Source: Azolla pinnata
Lineage: Eukaryota; Streptophyta; Polypodiopsida; Salviniales; Salviniaceae
Reading direction: 5' to 3'
DNA length: 64,000 nt
Assembly: GCA_037176905.1 (NCBI GenBank)
Contig: JBBBWG010027423.1
Span: forward strand, 1-64,000
A model generated the notes under the pieces. That model was not told the DNA's origin, did no database searches, and saw only the letters and a program-made list of their open reading frames with translations. This document shows, one piece after another, positions 1 to 11,800 of this stretch. Position numbers and translations under genes: made by a program. Position 1 is the stretch's first letter; each line of letters begins with the position of its first letter.

Positions 1-181
1 CCCTCAAGATTCTAGAACTCTCTCAAAAAAGGGAATCTTTTGGATCCCTCCAAGATTCCAGAACTCAAAGATCCCTCCAAGATTCCAGAACTCAAAGATC
101 CCTCAAGATTCCAGAACTCAAAGATCCCTCAAGATTCCAGAACTCAAAGATCCCTCAAGATTCCAGAACTCAAATAGTTAG
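1..181. repeat. 27-bp tandem repeat
   Basis: About six head-to-tail copies of a unit of roughly 25-27 bp containing GATTCCAGAACTCAAA and GATCCCTC. Copies near 60-175 are nearly identical; the first is more diverged. The array runs off the left edge, so its full length is unknown. It lies upstream of the first gene. Confidence 0.9.
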
Positions 182-761
182 GACAAAGAGATTTTATGAC
201 CGTTGGAGGTAGAGAGAGAGAGAGAGAGAGAGTCTAGAGAGAGAATGTTTTCTCTGCAAAAACGGCCGTTTGTTTTCCATGCCCTGCTGCTGCTCTTCCA
301 TCTCTCCGATTCGCGAGCTCTTCTCCTTCCGTCTTCTCGCCCTCTCCCCCACCTTTCTGTGTTCGTGGAGGATCTGTATCAGCGCGCCCATCTTCAGAAA
401 AGCTCGACTGTATTAGCAAGAAGGAAGAAGGAACGAAAGAAGAAGAAGAAGAAGAAGAAGAAGAAGCGGAACAAACCCTAAAGAAAGACAGGAAAGCAGC
501 AAAGCAAGCAAGTCAAGACTGAGTGAGTGAGGGAGCGAGAGAGAGAGAGAGAGAGAGAGACAGGGAGGGGTGGAAGAAAGATCGAACCAGAAAACAGAAC
601 GAGGACCGTCCCTCCTCCTGCTCTCTCCCCTTCCAGCTTCTCCACCAGGAAAAAGGCCTCCTTTTTTTTTTCTACCCTCCCCCTTCCTCTTGTGAAGAAG
701 GAGCAGCAGCCCATTCGTGCTGGAAGCTCGCGGGGAATTGTTAAAATCGTTTGATGGTAGC
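182..761 (+). promoter_or_regulatory. 5' flank and leader of the first gene
   Basis: This stretch holds two GA-repeat tracts (about 207-240 and 534-562), an AAG tract (about 438-468) and CT-rich sequence, the usual make-up of a plant 5' leader. Open frames across it are products of the simple repeats and are not called. An ATG at 717 is in frame with the chosen start at 762 and would add 15 residues. I cannot place the transcription start. Confidence 0.5.
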
Positions 762-3700
762 ATGTTTACTGACGGCCTCGATCCATCTGCTCTCAAATGG
801 GTTCAAGGGGTAAGTCCTCTATACTCTATGATGTCCATTTTGATGCTTTTGGCAGCTGTGAGTGATGATGATTCGATGTTTCTGCTTGATGTGAGTTAGA
901 TTTCTAGATCGAGTTACCAGAGAGTAATGTGCTATATGAGATTGATTCTCCGATAGAGCTAGATAGGCAGGTAGCTGGGTCTAGTTCGCATTTTGGCAGA
1001 TAGACAGATACAGTCAATTAATTGATCGCCCAGTTGGTGAAATAGATCACATGAGCTACATACATAGAGATGATATTGCCGATCTGTGCGATAGATAGAG
1101 ATCAAGAGGTTAAATTGCTCCCTGATGTCAACAAATATGTCCTCCCATGCCCGGCAAAACAATTGCATGTAATGCTGAGAATGATGCTCAAAAGCAAGCT
1201 CCTTTTTAAGCAGAAGAAAAGGATTGCATGTAATGTAGAGGAAGGAATGCAGTGTGTTTCAGATGTGGAGCTAATCAATCTAATTAGTTTCAATTATTGC
1301 CTTTTTGTGTGTTAACGGAAGGACAAGGTCTCATACATGCCATGGTTGTCACAAAGAAGCTTACATGCATATAAGCATTTGATGTAAGATTGAATGTATC
1401 GATGGTGATGCTTGATTTACATATGTTTTTTTTCCAGGACTTGCACCAGGCAACGATTGCCTCATCTGTGCTGGCTTCATCCTTCGATATGCTGTCTCCA
1501 ACTCTCGAAATTCTCCCAGGAAGATCACGAGGTTTGCCTCCAACGCAACTCCATCGTTCTGGACTGCTCCATCATTCTCCATTCCTTGCCACCACATCCT
1601 CCGAGGAGCTAATTGAAAGCGTTGGATCAGTCTCGGCTGACACTTTCGAGTCCGATGATGAATCAGAACATCTGTCGGTTGATTCATCTCACTATGCACA
1701 TCGCTTTATAAGCTCTACCCTAAGAGATGATGATGGGCTTGTCTCAGAATCTCGGAATTTAGTTCAAGAATCATCTTGCTATGAATATACGAAGAGAGTA
1801 ACCCCCAGACCTCATTCTAAACCTGAGTCGAAGTGCAACTCAAGGAGGGAGAGCTTTGGCCGGTTGGAGAGTAGGCAACAATCATCTTTCCACCATAATG
1901 GGGAGAATGGATCGGACAATGAATCTTATTTCAGTGAGGATGAAAGAAGAACCCTTTTTGAACGTCTAGAAGAAGAAGGAGAAGTATTGGCCATGTGTAA
2001 TAAAATTGCAGAGTTAAGGTTGAGTAGAAACAAGACTCCAAAAGGATGTTCAGTTACGATGGGAAAAGATGAGCAAATGTTTAAGAGAAATGCAGCTTCT
2101 GAGGTAAGTTGAAACCAATATTTAAGTGAATCTGAAGTCTAGTTATCATATCAACATCTTGTTTGGATTTTGATCTCTCTGAATTGGACTGTATTGTGTA
2201 GGAAAACCGTGTGGGGGAAGCATCACCAAGTGCTCCTCCAATGACTGGTTCAGTCACCATTGAAGATGCTGACTCAGCCAGCATTTCTTCAACCTCGAAC
2301 TCTTCAGGTCAAATATACAGGGAGTTTTTGGATAACCGAGAAAACGTTTCCACTGTGACACCAACAAGAACACAAGAAACTTGTATGTCATCTGAACATC
2401 CGAGGTGTGTATGTTTCTATAAAATCTCTAGTTATTTTCAGTCTCTATATGTTTAAATAATGTGCCCCCCTCAATTCTACTGGTTGGTGATGAAATCCGA
2501 AGTTTTGGCATAATCAGCGTTTTTCTTTTTCTCGCCAGGCCTGATGCTATCAGAGCAGAAGATTTGACAATCAACCAAATGGCAACACCGTCTTTGAACA
2601 AGCATGCAGCTCCACAGCTCAGGTTTTTTGGCATAGTCTCTCTTACTTAGCTTGTTCTTGATGTGCCTTAGCCTTAAGAAGCAATTTTCATTCATATAGC
2701 TATTAACTATCAGCATTTATGTGTTTCAACATATAGAGAAATTGACAGTATTATGGTTCTATGCCGTAGAGATACACAGTGGCATCTTGTAGTATATTGA
2801 GAATTAATATTCTATTCTCCTTTTGCAGTGGCCCTGCAGCATGGCAAGCAATGATAGCATATGATGCATGCGTACGCTTATGTTTGCAGGCTTGGGCAAA
2901 GGGGTGCATGGAAGCTCCAGAATTTTTGCTCAATGAGTGCTTGGTCCTCCGAAATGCATTTGGGTAGTAACATGGCTTGTATGTATTTATATACGATCGT
3001 TTCAATTGGGTTTTCTGTTACTAATGTTAATTCTCCACTGCAGTTTGCAACATCTGTTGTTGCAACCACATGAAGATGCTGTACAAAATACTGATACTGT
3101 AGATGCTGCCACAACAACCTCTATCAACAAATCAAAAAGCAGTTCTGGAAGAATCAAAGTACAAGGTAAAGATACAGAGATATTTAGCCCCCTTTCCCAT
3201 TAAATTCAGCAACATTGATCAGTGGTGTGATTTCCAGTTAGAAAGATTCGCATCTTTTCACGCCAAAATTTGCAAGGCATCTCCTCACAACGTAGTGCTG
3301 CATATGTGCAAGTGGGAGCGCAGTATGTACGCCAAGTATCTGATATAGTAAAGACGGGTGTCAAAAACATATTAAGCACAACACCACTTGAAGCTCAAGG
3401 TCATTTCTGAATCTTATTTTTAGACTCTCATGTACATAAGTTTCAGCATAAAATACAACGTTTATTACTGCTTGGAAGCTCAAGGTTATCGTTACCATCT
3501 AGAGTTAATCTTATTTATTACTGCTTGAAAGCTCAGGGTTATCTCTACCATCTAGGGTTAACTGTCTGAAATGTATTCTGAATGGAATTGCTCTGTTGTA
3601 GTCAAGAACTGCTTCCAGGTTCTGTGAAAAATCTAGTTTGTGAAATCTGATAGGCATGTGACTGGCGTGTTCCATATAATTGGTCAACATTTCTCATATG

Positions 3701-6700
3701 GTCTTTAATGATTTTGTCACAGAGGGTTACTCTTGTGTCCTTAGATTGAAGAGTATGCTAGATGATCCTGTTGAAACACATCTCGGATCTGGTGATGCCC
3801 ATTTTTTGTAAGTTGAATCTCTGAATCATGTAAATTGTATTCCAAATCCATCCTCTGGGATCCAACATACATGTCCCTCTTACAGCAACCCAGAATCTTC
3901 AGACATCCTCTTGATTGACATTTTGGACTCTAAACGGAATCCTCAGGGTCAGGCCAATGTGCAGCTTGCTGCACTTAATGATGATCTAGTACGTATACTT
4001 AACAGAAAGGTTTCTTGTAAGCTTTTCACCTGCATCTTGGAGTGTCATATTCTTTACATTATTTGGCTATACTTGCAGAATGATCATGTACGCTGGTGGC
4101 CTATTTTCAGCAACGCAGATCATGAGTGTGTAGGAAAAGTTCAATTGTATATAAGCTATGCTGCAAATGGAAATGAATGCAGTTCAACTAAGGTATAACT
4201 TTTGAAATGTAATTTTTTGATGGCCTCGCGTGATCTTTTCAAAACTATTTTAAATGTCATTGAGGGTTTGTATTCTTGCCAGTGGGGTCCTGTTGGAGAG
4301 ACTCTTGCTTATGATATTGTTCTGGGGGTTGCGTTAAGGATAAATTCTTTCCAGCAAAGGAACTTAAGGCTTCAAGGTGCATGGAAATGGTTACTCTCTG
4401 AGTTCAGTGTGTTCTACGGTGTTTCCCATGTTTATGCAAGTTTAAGGTGAATGTGATTTTCCTCTCTGCTGGTTGTTTCGTTCATCGGGAGACTGTTCCA
4501 TCTGCAATGACGATCTACATGCATATATATATTTATATTCAGGTATCTTGCTTTTGTTTTGGAAGTTGCTACCCCAACAGAAGATTGTCTTTTGTTGATT
4601 CATGATCTTCTGTGTCCCATTATGGAAGCCCAAGTTGAAACAACACTTACCAGACAGGAGGTATGACTCTGCATGCTGTGATCCTCCTCTAATTATGACT
4701 TCAGCCTAGAACAAACGCAATAAGATTTCGATGATGGTTGCAGAAGCGGATGCTAAACGAAGCTGAAGAACAAGTTGACCAGCTCCTAGTAACTGTTTTT
4801 GAAAACTACAAGTCTTTGGATGAAAACTCCTCATCTGGTATAACAGAAGTACTCACTCCAGTAAGTGGAAAAGCTGCTCCTGCCCTTGTTCCTGCCGTGA
4901 AAATCTTCACGCTTCTCCATGACATTCTTTTTGTGGAATCTCAAAGGAAGCTTTGCAGCTATTTTCAGGTAAGAACCGAATGGCTTCATAATGTGGGCAA
5001 GTCATATGTACCTGTTTCAATCTATAAGACTTAATGATCTGTTGTCTTGGTTTCTCAGAGAGCAGCAAAGAAAAGGTGTAGACGTTACATGGCAGAGACC
5101 GATGAATTCTTTACAAGCAGCCATGAAGGATTTCTAATGGATCCAATGACCATATCTACAGCTTATGCGAAGTTGAAGACATTGTGCATAAACATATGCA
5201 ACGAAGTCAAGTCTGATATAGCATTGCACAATGAGCACATACTGCCCAGGTAGATTGAAATGATTTCAGCATTTCTGCAATTTGGATGGTATGCTTCTAC
5301 AAGTATATTAAAAAATTTCTCAATTGCATTTGTAACTTCTAGTTCGATCGATCTACCCAACATTACAGCAGAGGTGTATTGCTCAGAGCTTTCTAATAGG
5401 ATAAGGAGTTTTATGGTGGCTTGTCCACCAGCAGGTCCTTCACCACCAGTAGTAGACCTTCTCATTGCCACAGCTGACTTTCAACAAGATCTTGCCTCTT
5501 GGAAAATAAGGTAATCAATCTTTCCAAATGGTGGTTCAGTATAATTTCCAATCTGAGAGACATTCAATCTAAGAAGTGATGCTGATGCAGACCATCAAAG
5601 GAGAAGGTCGATGCAAAAGACCTGTTTCATCTGTATATAGAGCTTTGGATTCAAGAGAAACGTCTGAACTTGCTAGAATCCTGCAAATTTGACAAGGTAA
5701 AATGAAGTTGTCAGTTCTCTAAAAACCTCAGAATCCCCTTTTATCTGACATAAGACAAGCAAATTTGGCCTACAGGTTCGTTGGAGTGGACCCCCAACTT
5801 CAAATGGGACTTCCCCTTTTCTTGAGGAAATGTATGATCGAATAAATGATACGTTGAATGAATATGATACATTGTTGAATCGATGGCCAGAATACACATT
5901 CCATTTGGAGGCTGTAAGTTGGTTATAGATAATGTATTAAGCCATCCTTGGCAATCATTATTCATCAGATAAACTTTTGCACTTACTCTTTATTATTGGT
6001 TTTAGGCTATTGCAGATGTTGAAGTAGCTGCAATTAGTGCTTTGGAGAAACACCATGCCGAGTCTTTGTCACCTCTAAAGGATGTCATGGTGACCAAAAA
6101 GTTCAGCCTACAATATATGCAAAAGCTCACTCGAAGACGGTCACTGTCTTTGTACAGTGTACCTCACCATGTAAGATTCTACTGCTCGATGATACGATGT
6201 TTAGCAATGACTATGCTCTACCACACTATGTTAGGTTTTGCTGACTATTTGGATGGTGGTCAACTTATGCATAGGTGGGAACATTCCTGAATACAATCAA
6301 AAGGGCTCTAGATGTTTTGCATCCCAAGATCGAGTGCCAGATGAAGTCCTGGGTGGCATGTGTTCTAGCTGAGGCAATAGGAAAGCCTAGCTTTGGCGAG
6401 AGGTTAAATGAGGTGACAATCTTATTGAGGGCAAAATACAAGAACTTCATACAAGCTATAGTGGAGAAGCTTGCAGATAATGTAAGCTCTCTCTCTCTCT
6501 CTCTCCCCATGACCCTGTAAAAATCTCTCATATATTATCACAATCATTTTTCTAGTAACTTCCATATACCATGGAAATTTTTGTGTGGCATCAACTGTAT
6601 GCTTGCATGTGAATGAATGAAATTTTTTCAGGCACGCTTGCATGCCTCGACGAAGCTGAAAAAGATACTACAAGATACAAGGGAGGCAGGGGAGGAATCC

Positions 6701-7401
6701 GAAATACGAGATAGAATGCAACCCCTGAGTGTGCAGCTTCTGGACACCATCTCCAATCTCCATGATGTGTTTGCACCCCGGGTTTTGGTGGCTGTTTGCC
6801 GTGGCTACTGGGACAGGATGGGTCAGGTGCGTGTCCCATGTCCAAACCCTAATCCTAAACCCTAAAACCCTAAACCCTAAACATTTACATGGCATTTGTT
6901 TGTAAGCAAAACTGTTCCCTATATATAGAGAGATTTAACTTAACCAATCCTAGATTTTCCTGTTCATCGATCGTTGGTGTCAGGAGGTTTTGCATTTCTT
7001 GGAGAATCGGAAGGAAAACCGATCGTCGTACAAAGGCTCGCATTTCGCATTGCAGGTAAGAGATCGATCCATCATAGGATGAGAGTGAAATGAAGCACAC
7101 AACCAGCATATTATGCGTTTTCTTCCCTTCTTCCCTTGATATTACCGAAATTTCGGAACTGATTGGTGGTTACCTTTGTTTCGAATTTTGGTTAAGCTTT
7201 TTTTGGGTGCTTTTGCTCTTCTTTTTTTTGACCTTTTACCAGATTCTGGATGATGTATTTGCATCACAAATGCAGAAGCTGTTAGGCCATGCATTGCAAG
7301 AGAAGGATGTGGAGCCACCTCGATCGATCATGGAAGCTCGCTCGCTGCTTTCCAGGGATCTACCCAACGGCTTCGATTCTTCCAATTACCTATACTTCTA
7401 A
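762..7401 (+). CDS. Large plant-specific protein of unknown function with C2-like region (22 exons)
   Basis: Twenty-two exons join in phase into a 1209-aa protein: 762-809, 1438-2103, 2202-2404, 2539-2622, 2829-2963, 3044-3165, 3238-3399, 3723-3807, 3886-3988, 4079-4192, 4283-4446, 4543-4660, 4744-4968, 5059-5249, 5343-5510, 5591-5696, 5776-5913, 6006-6170, 6275-6481, 6632-6826, 6984-7055, 7243-7401. The N-terminal 240 residues are Ser/Glu-rich and probably disordered. Residues about 420-574 alternate strand-like segments (LLIDILDSK, VRWWPIF, GKVQLYISY) in the manner of a C2 domain. The C-terminal 600 residues are helical, with ACPPAGPSPPVVDLLIATAD and GYWDRMGQ. I recognise the family from memory as the uncharacterised Arabidopsis At4g24610/At5g65440 type (loci unverified), once misnamed pesticidal crystal protein. 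A C2 plus long helical region suggests a Munc13-like membrane-traffic role, but that is inference. Start 762 was chosen because MFTDGLD fits the family. Confidence 0.85.
3440..3562. repeat. Two-copy 55-bp duplication in intron 7
   Basis: Two adjacent, slightly diverged copies share TTTATTACTGCTTG and ACCATCTAG. They lie wholly inside the intron between exons 7 and 8 of the first gene. Confidence 0.75.
6843..6885. repeat. Short telomere-type CCCTAAA tract in intron 20
   Basis: About five degenerate AAACCCTAA units lie just after the donor of exon 20. The same heptamer builds the large array near 37.5-38.7 kb. Confidence 0.8.
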
Positions 7402-8866
7402 TCTAAGATTTCTGATCCTGTTCAATTTGTGTATGATCACTGAATACAAGAAAAACATAATAGAAAAATGTCAATACTAGTACTTTCTCTGATCCTCCTC
7501 CATTCCATTTCTTGATCTTTTTTGCTCAATCAAAATCAGATTCATCAACAACAAAAAACTATATAGAGCTCCCAAAAATCTTTTGGTTTTTCTGCATGAA
7601 TGGATTTGAGCATGAACATCCTTGTATCCCCCCAACCTATCTATACATATATATTTATCATCGAAGACATATATATATATTTTTTGGCTTCTCATTCTTT
7701 TTCCCCATCAAACCCAATAAGAAATGCTCTTCTGATTATCATCTTCATCGGCCACTTCTTCAATTGAATGGCTCATTGGGCTACAGTCAATTTGTGATGG
7801 GTGATATCACCTGATAACGAAATGAGATTTTCGATGAGGGCGATCGATCAAAATTTGCCCATCAAAATGACAATTTTGATAATGAAATGAGAGGTTTTCG
7901 ACGAGGGCGATCGATCAAAATTCGCCCATCAAAATGAGATTATTTGAAGGGCACTTGAGGGAGTTCATTTTGCATTGTCTCCTTTTTTTAATCCAGAGAG
8001 TTGCTCTTAGGCCATACAACTTGTGATTTTCCGAAACGCATTACACGAAAGCTGCATTTCTCACCCAAAGGGCCAGATTTCGAACCATATATATGTGTAT
8101 ACCTCGACAAAGTGTCGAATTTGTCATTAAGCGGACATGTTGGGGATGTAAATTGTGCTAATTAGCTCGAATCAGGCGAGTAATTAGTGTTCAGTTATTA
8201 AATAATTGGACTCGTAAAATCATCGACAATGAGAAATGCTTGGAAATGTATGCAGCATAGCAAAGAAAAGAGCGAGCTGTTCGTTGTCGCGAAAGCCCGC
8301 ACGAAAGAACATTGTTAAGTCAGAAGCGTTTTCAGTCTGCGGTAACAGAGCTCGCTCTTCATCGATCAGCTAAAAATATGTATACAGTACATATCCACGA
8401 GCGGGATTATTGGGTTTTTCGAACGATCGAACCACCAAAGCCCAACACTCTATCGCTAATCGAATCGATTTTCTTCAGTCGAACCACCGAAATCTAACCA
8501 TGAAATTAACTGTAGTAAACAGCGACTCCAGTGCTTAATCGGTTTCCACGCATCGAATCAACAACACTAAACATGGTCATTACTTAATCCATCACCATTA
8601 TCTTCTTCTTCTTCTTCTTCTTCTTCTTCACCATTTCCATTTCCTTCTTCTTCTTCTTCATTTCCATTTCCTTCTTCTTCTTCATTTCCATTTCCTTCTT
8701 CTTCTTCTTCTTCTTCTTCATTTCCATTTCCTTCTTCTTCTTCTTCTTCTTCTTCTTCACCATTTCCATTTCCTTCTCTTCTTCTTCTTCTTCTTCTTCT
8801 TCTTCCAGACTCCATCGGTTTCAGCTTCTCCTAAAACCCCAGCCTCTGAGACTGCCTCTTGCCTCC
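7402..8866. other. Intergenic: 3' flank of the first gene and 5' flank of HISN5
   Basis: No gene recognised. About 7806-7945 holds two copies of a 65-bp unit with GAGGGCGATCGATCAAAATT. About 8595-8810 is a long pyrimidine tract of TTC repeats broken by ATTTCCATTTCC, which runs almost to the HISN5 start and is probably its 5' leader. Open frames there only translate the repeat. Confidence 0.7.
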
Positions 8867-11800
8867 ATGGATTCTGTTTCCCTTTCTCCGTCAGCAACGC
8901 CACTTCGTCGCCATCGCTCCTTCTCTCCTTCCTCAACGGACGCGTTCCTCTCACTCAAAGTGGTCTCTTCACTTTCTGCTTCTGTTTCATCGCCGTCGTC
9001 GTCGTCGTCTCCATCATCGTCTTCATCCGCATTTTCTTCTGCTTCTGCTTCTGCTTCTGCTTCTTCTTCTTCTTCACCGTCGCCATCTGCCTCTTCTTTC
9101 GGCTCAACGTCCACCTCTGAAGACAGATTCGCTATTTCTGCTGTCGGTCCCTACTGTCCTAGGTTCTCCTTCAGATCTAGCGTGAAGGTGTGCACAGGAA
9201 AGAACCGATTCGGCTCTTCAACGTCGTCTTCGTCTTCTCCCTTTCTTTCTCTACGTGGAGGTTCAGCAAGATTTAATCTTCATGCCATGTCCTGCTCCTC
9301 TTCATCTAATGGTGTTCCTCTTCTGATAGATCAACCAGGTGCATAATGTCTTAACATCTCAATCAGCTATCTCCTATAATCTTCTAAAGAGAGGGCTTCA
9401 TTCTCTAGCAATTCATGAGTAATTTTGGTAATGCATCATCTGTTTCATGAGCAGCTTGATAACTTGCCTTCATTTTACATGATAACAGTATTGATGTACT
9501 GTAAATAGTCTGCCATATAATCTATGTGATTGAGATTCTTTGAAGTCGGATCATCATGTATGATTCGCGAGGAGCTTTGATAGTTTGCCGTAATCCTTTT
9601 GAAAGCTATCAGTTTTTCCTTCAAAATCAAGGAACTCAATGATTTGTAGTTAATTTTGATTGAAGCTCAATTTTGTGTTTTGTAATAAAAGAGTAATTGT
9701 GTTCTTGAAACTTGTTACGAACTCTGTTCATGTTGTCAAATATTGTCTTGTATTCTTTTGTTCCATTTTTTCTCCTATATGATCCAGAGGAAACATAATG
9801 AATGGCATATCATTTTGGGAATACCTGCTACTCTCAGAATGATTTTTGGAAATGTAATAGCCATTACTCAGACAAGCACGAAATGTATGCTAGCATATTC
9901 TTCTATAAGTCAAATCGGTTATATATTGACTGGAATATTCGTTGCAGATTCTGAAAATGGTTATGCAAGTACGATAACTTATATGTTTATCTATATACTT
10001 ATCAATCTCAGAAATTTGCATGTGTTACATCATTCAGTTTGTGAACAGGAACTGATAATATTTGAGATTATGTTGCTGTCATATAAGAAGGATTCTGCTC
10101 TGAGATTCTCTTCAGTTTTCTAACATCTATCTTCAGTTCTGAGTCAATAATATTAGAAAGTTAGAAGAGATTTATAGAATAAGTCATCTTCCGAACTAGA
10201 TCGTTCTTGTGCCTTCATACCCAGAATAGGTCGCTTCACAATCGTTCATCCATACTGGAGGAGATATAAGTACTTTTCTGCAGAAGGCACGGTCTGAATG
10301 CTGCTACATCCTATGTATCTAGATGGGAAAAGTGCTTAGTTTTTTATGACTATTCCGATAGTAAATAAACTTGTGACTCATGAAAGATCATTTATCTTAA
10401 TGGATGAGAAATAATTGATCATTTGGTCTTTTTTGGACTGGAACTTTGTGCTATTTCACCTTATAGGATCTAGCGCAATTAAATATATCCAATTAATGGA
10501 ACTAAATAAATTGTTCTTATCCATTTGGGAATCATGAAAAAAAAAAACAAGAAACAGGTATAAGAATCTAAATGATCTTAATTTGTTTATCAGTTTTATC
10601 ATCACTAAGTAATCCATTTAATTGATAGCTATTTTTCAATTATTCTGTGATAGTTTTAGTTGTTGATTTTTAAACTAAAAAGAACTCCCTTCCGCAATTC
10701 CTAGATTAGAAGAATGCATTCATGACAGCTATGTAGGTACTGGATTTAGAATTTACCCTGTCAGTAGATATTCCTAGATTAGAAGAATGCATTCATGACA
10801 ACTATGCAGGTATTGGATTTACCCTGTCAGTACGAAATTCGATCACTTGTTCCAGTTTCTCTCATAATTTGGAAGCTATTTGATTGTATAGAATCTTAGT
10901 GAAGATTTTCAATTGCAAAGTAGCAAACCTGGAATGCTATTCGTGTTTACTTGGTTTCAGGTCAGTTTTTGTTTTGCAGCTCGTATTGGAGAGGTAACAA
11001 GAACCACTAAAGAAACTGATGTGAAAGTAAGAATAAACCTTGATGGGACTGGAATATGTGAATCCAACACCGGAATCCCCTTTCTTGATCACATGCTTGA
11101 TGTAAGTGGCTTTTTCTTTCAAATTGGATTCTAAACCTTATCATTATTACTTGTATCAGGAAGATGCTAGATGTTCTACTGCAGGATGAAATTTAAGTAT
11201 CACGATCTTCAGTAAGGCTTTTAGCCATAAATCTGACTACGGTCTCATCATACAAATTTTAACATGATGGGTATGCATCTAACAAGCTGCAGCTTATCAC
11301 AGGAGTAATTATTTTGTGGGTTCAAACATGAAATCCTAATCTACTCCCTTAGCGTGGCAGCAGAAACCCTATGAAAATAAGAATCTCCAAACATTTGGCA
11401 CTGAAAGAAACTCATGCGATTAGTTTTCAATTTATATGCAAAAGGCTTGTTCCTTTTGATTTCTCGTATTTTTCTTTATTAAATACATCTTGTCTTTAAG
11501 TTTTGTGAATTAAGGCTCGTGTGAATCTTTCCCTTCTGATTAATTTATAATAACTGTTTGAATCGACACCATTGGACATGTTCAGTAGTGCTTGACAACT
11601 CTCTCTGTCCAGCTCTCCCACAATAGGGTTGATAGCTATCCAAAATCTGACAATAATCTGGCTAAGTTCAGATGCCAAAATAGACTTATTATTCGCACTT
11701 TGTGGGGAACCATGGCAGGCATTTGGGTTGTTTCAATTAAATGACTTTGATGATACAGTATAAACCACATGCCAAAACTTGATGAAATTATAGCCACGTT

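Noticed and set aside
8567-8860. Glu/Lys-rich open frames upstream of HISN5
   Set aside because: They translate the TTC/GAA tract of the leader; no family feature.
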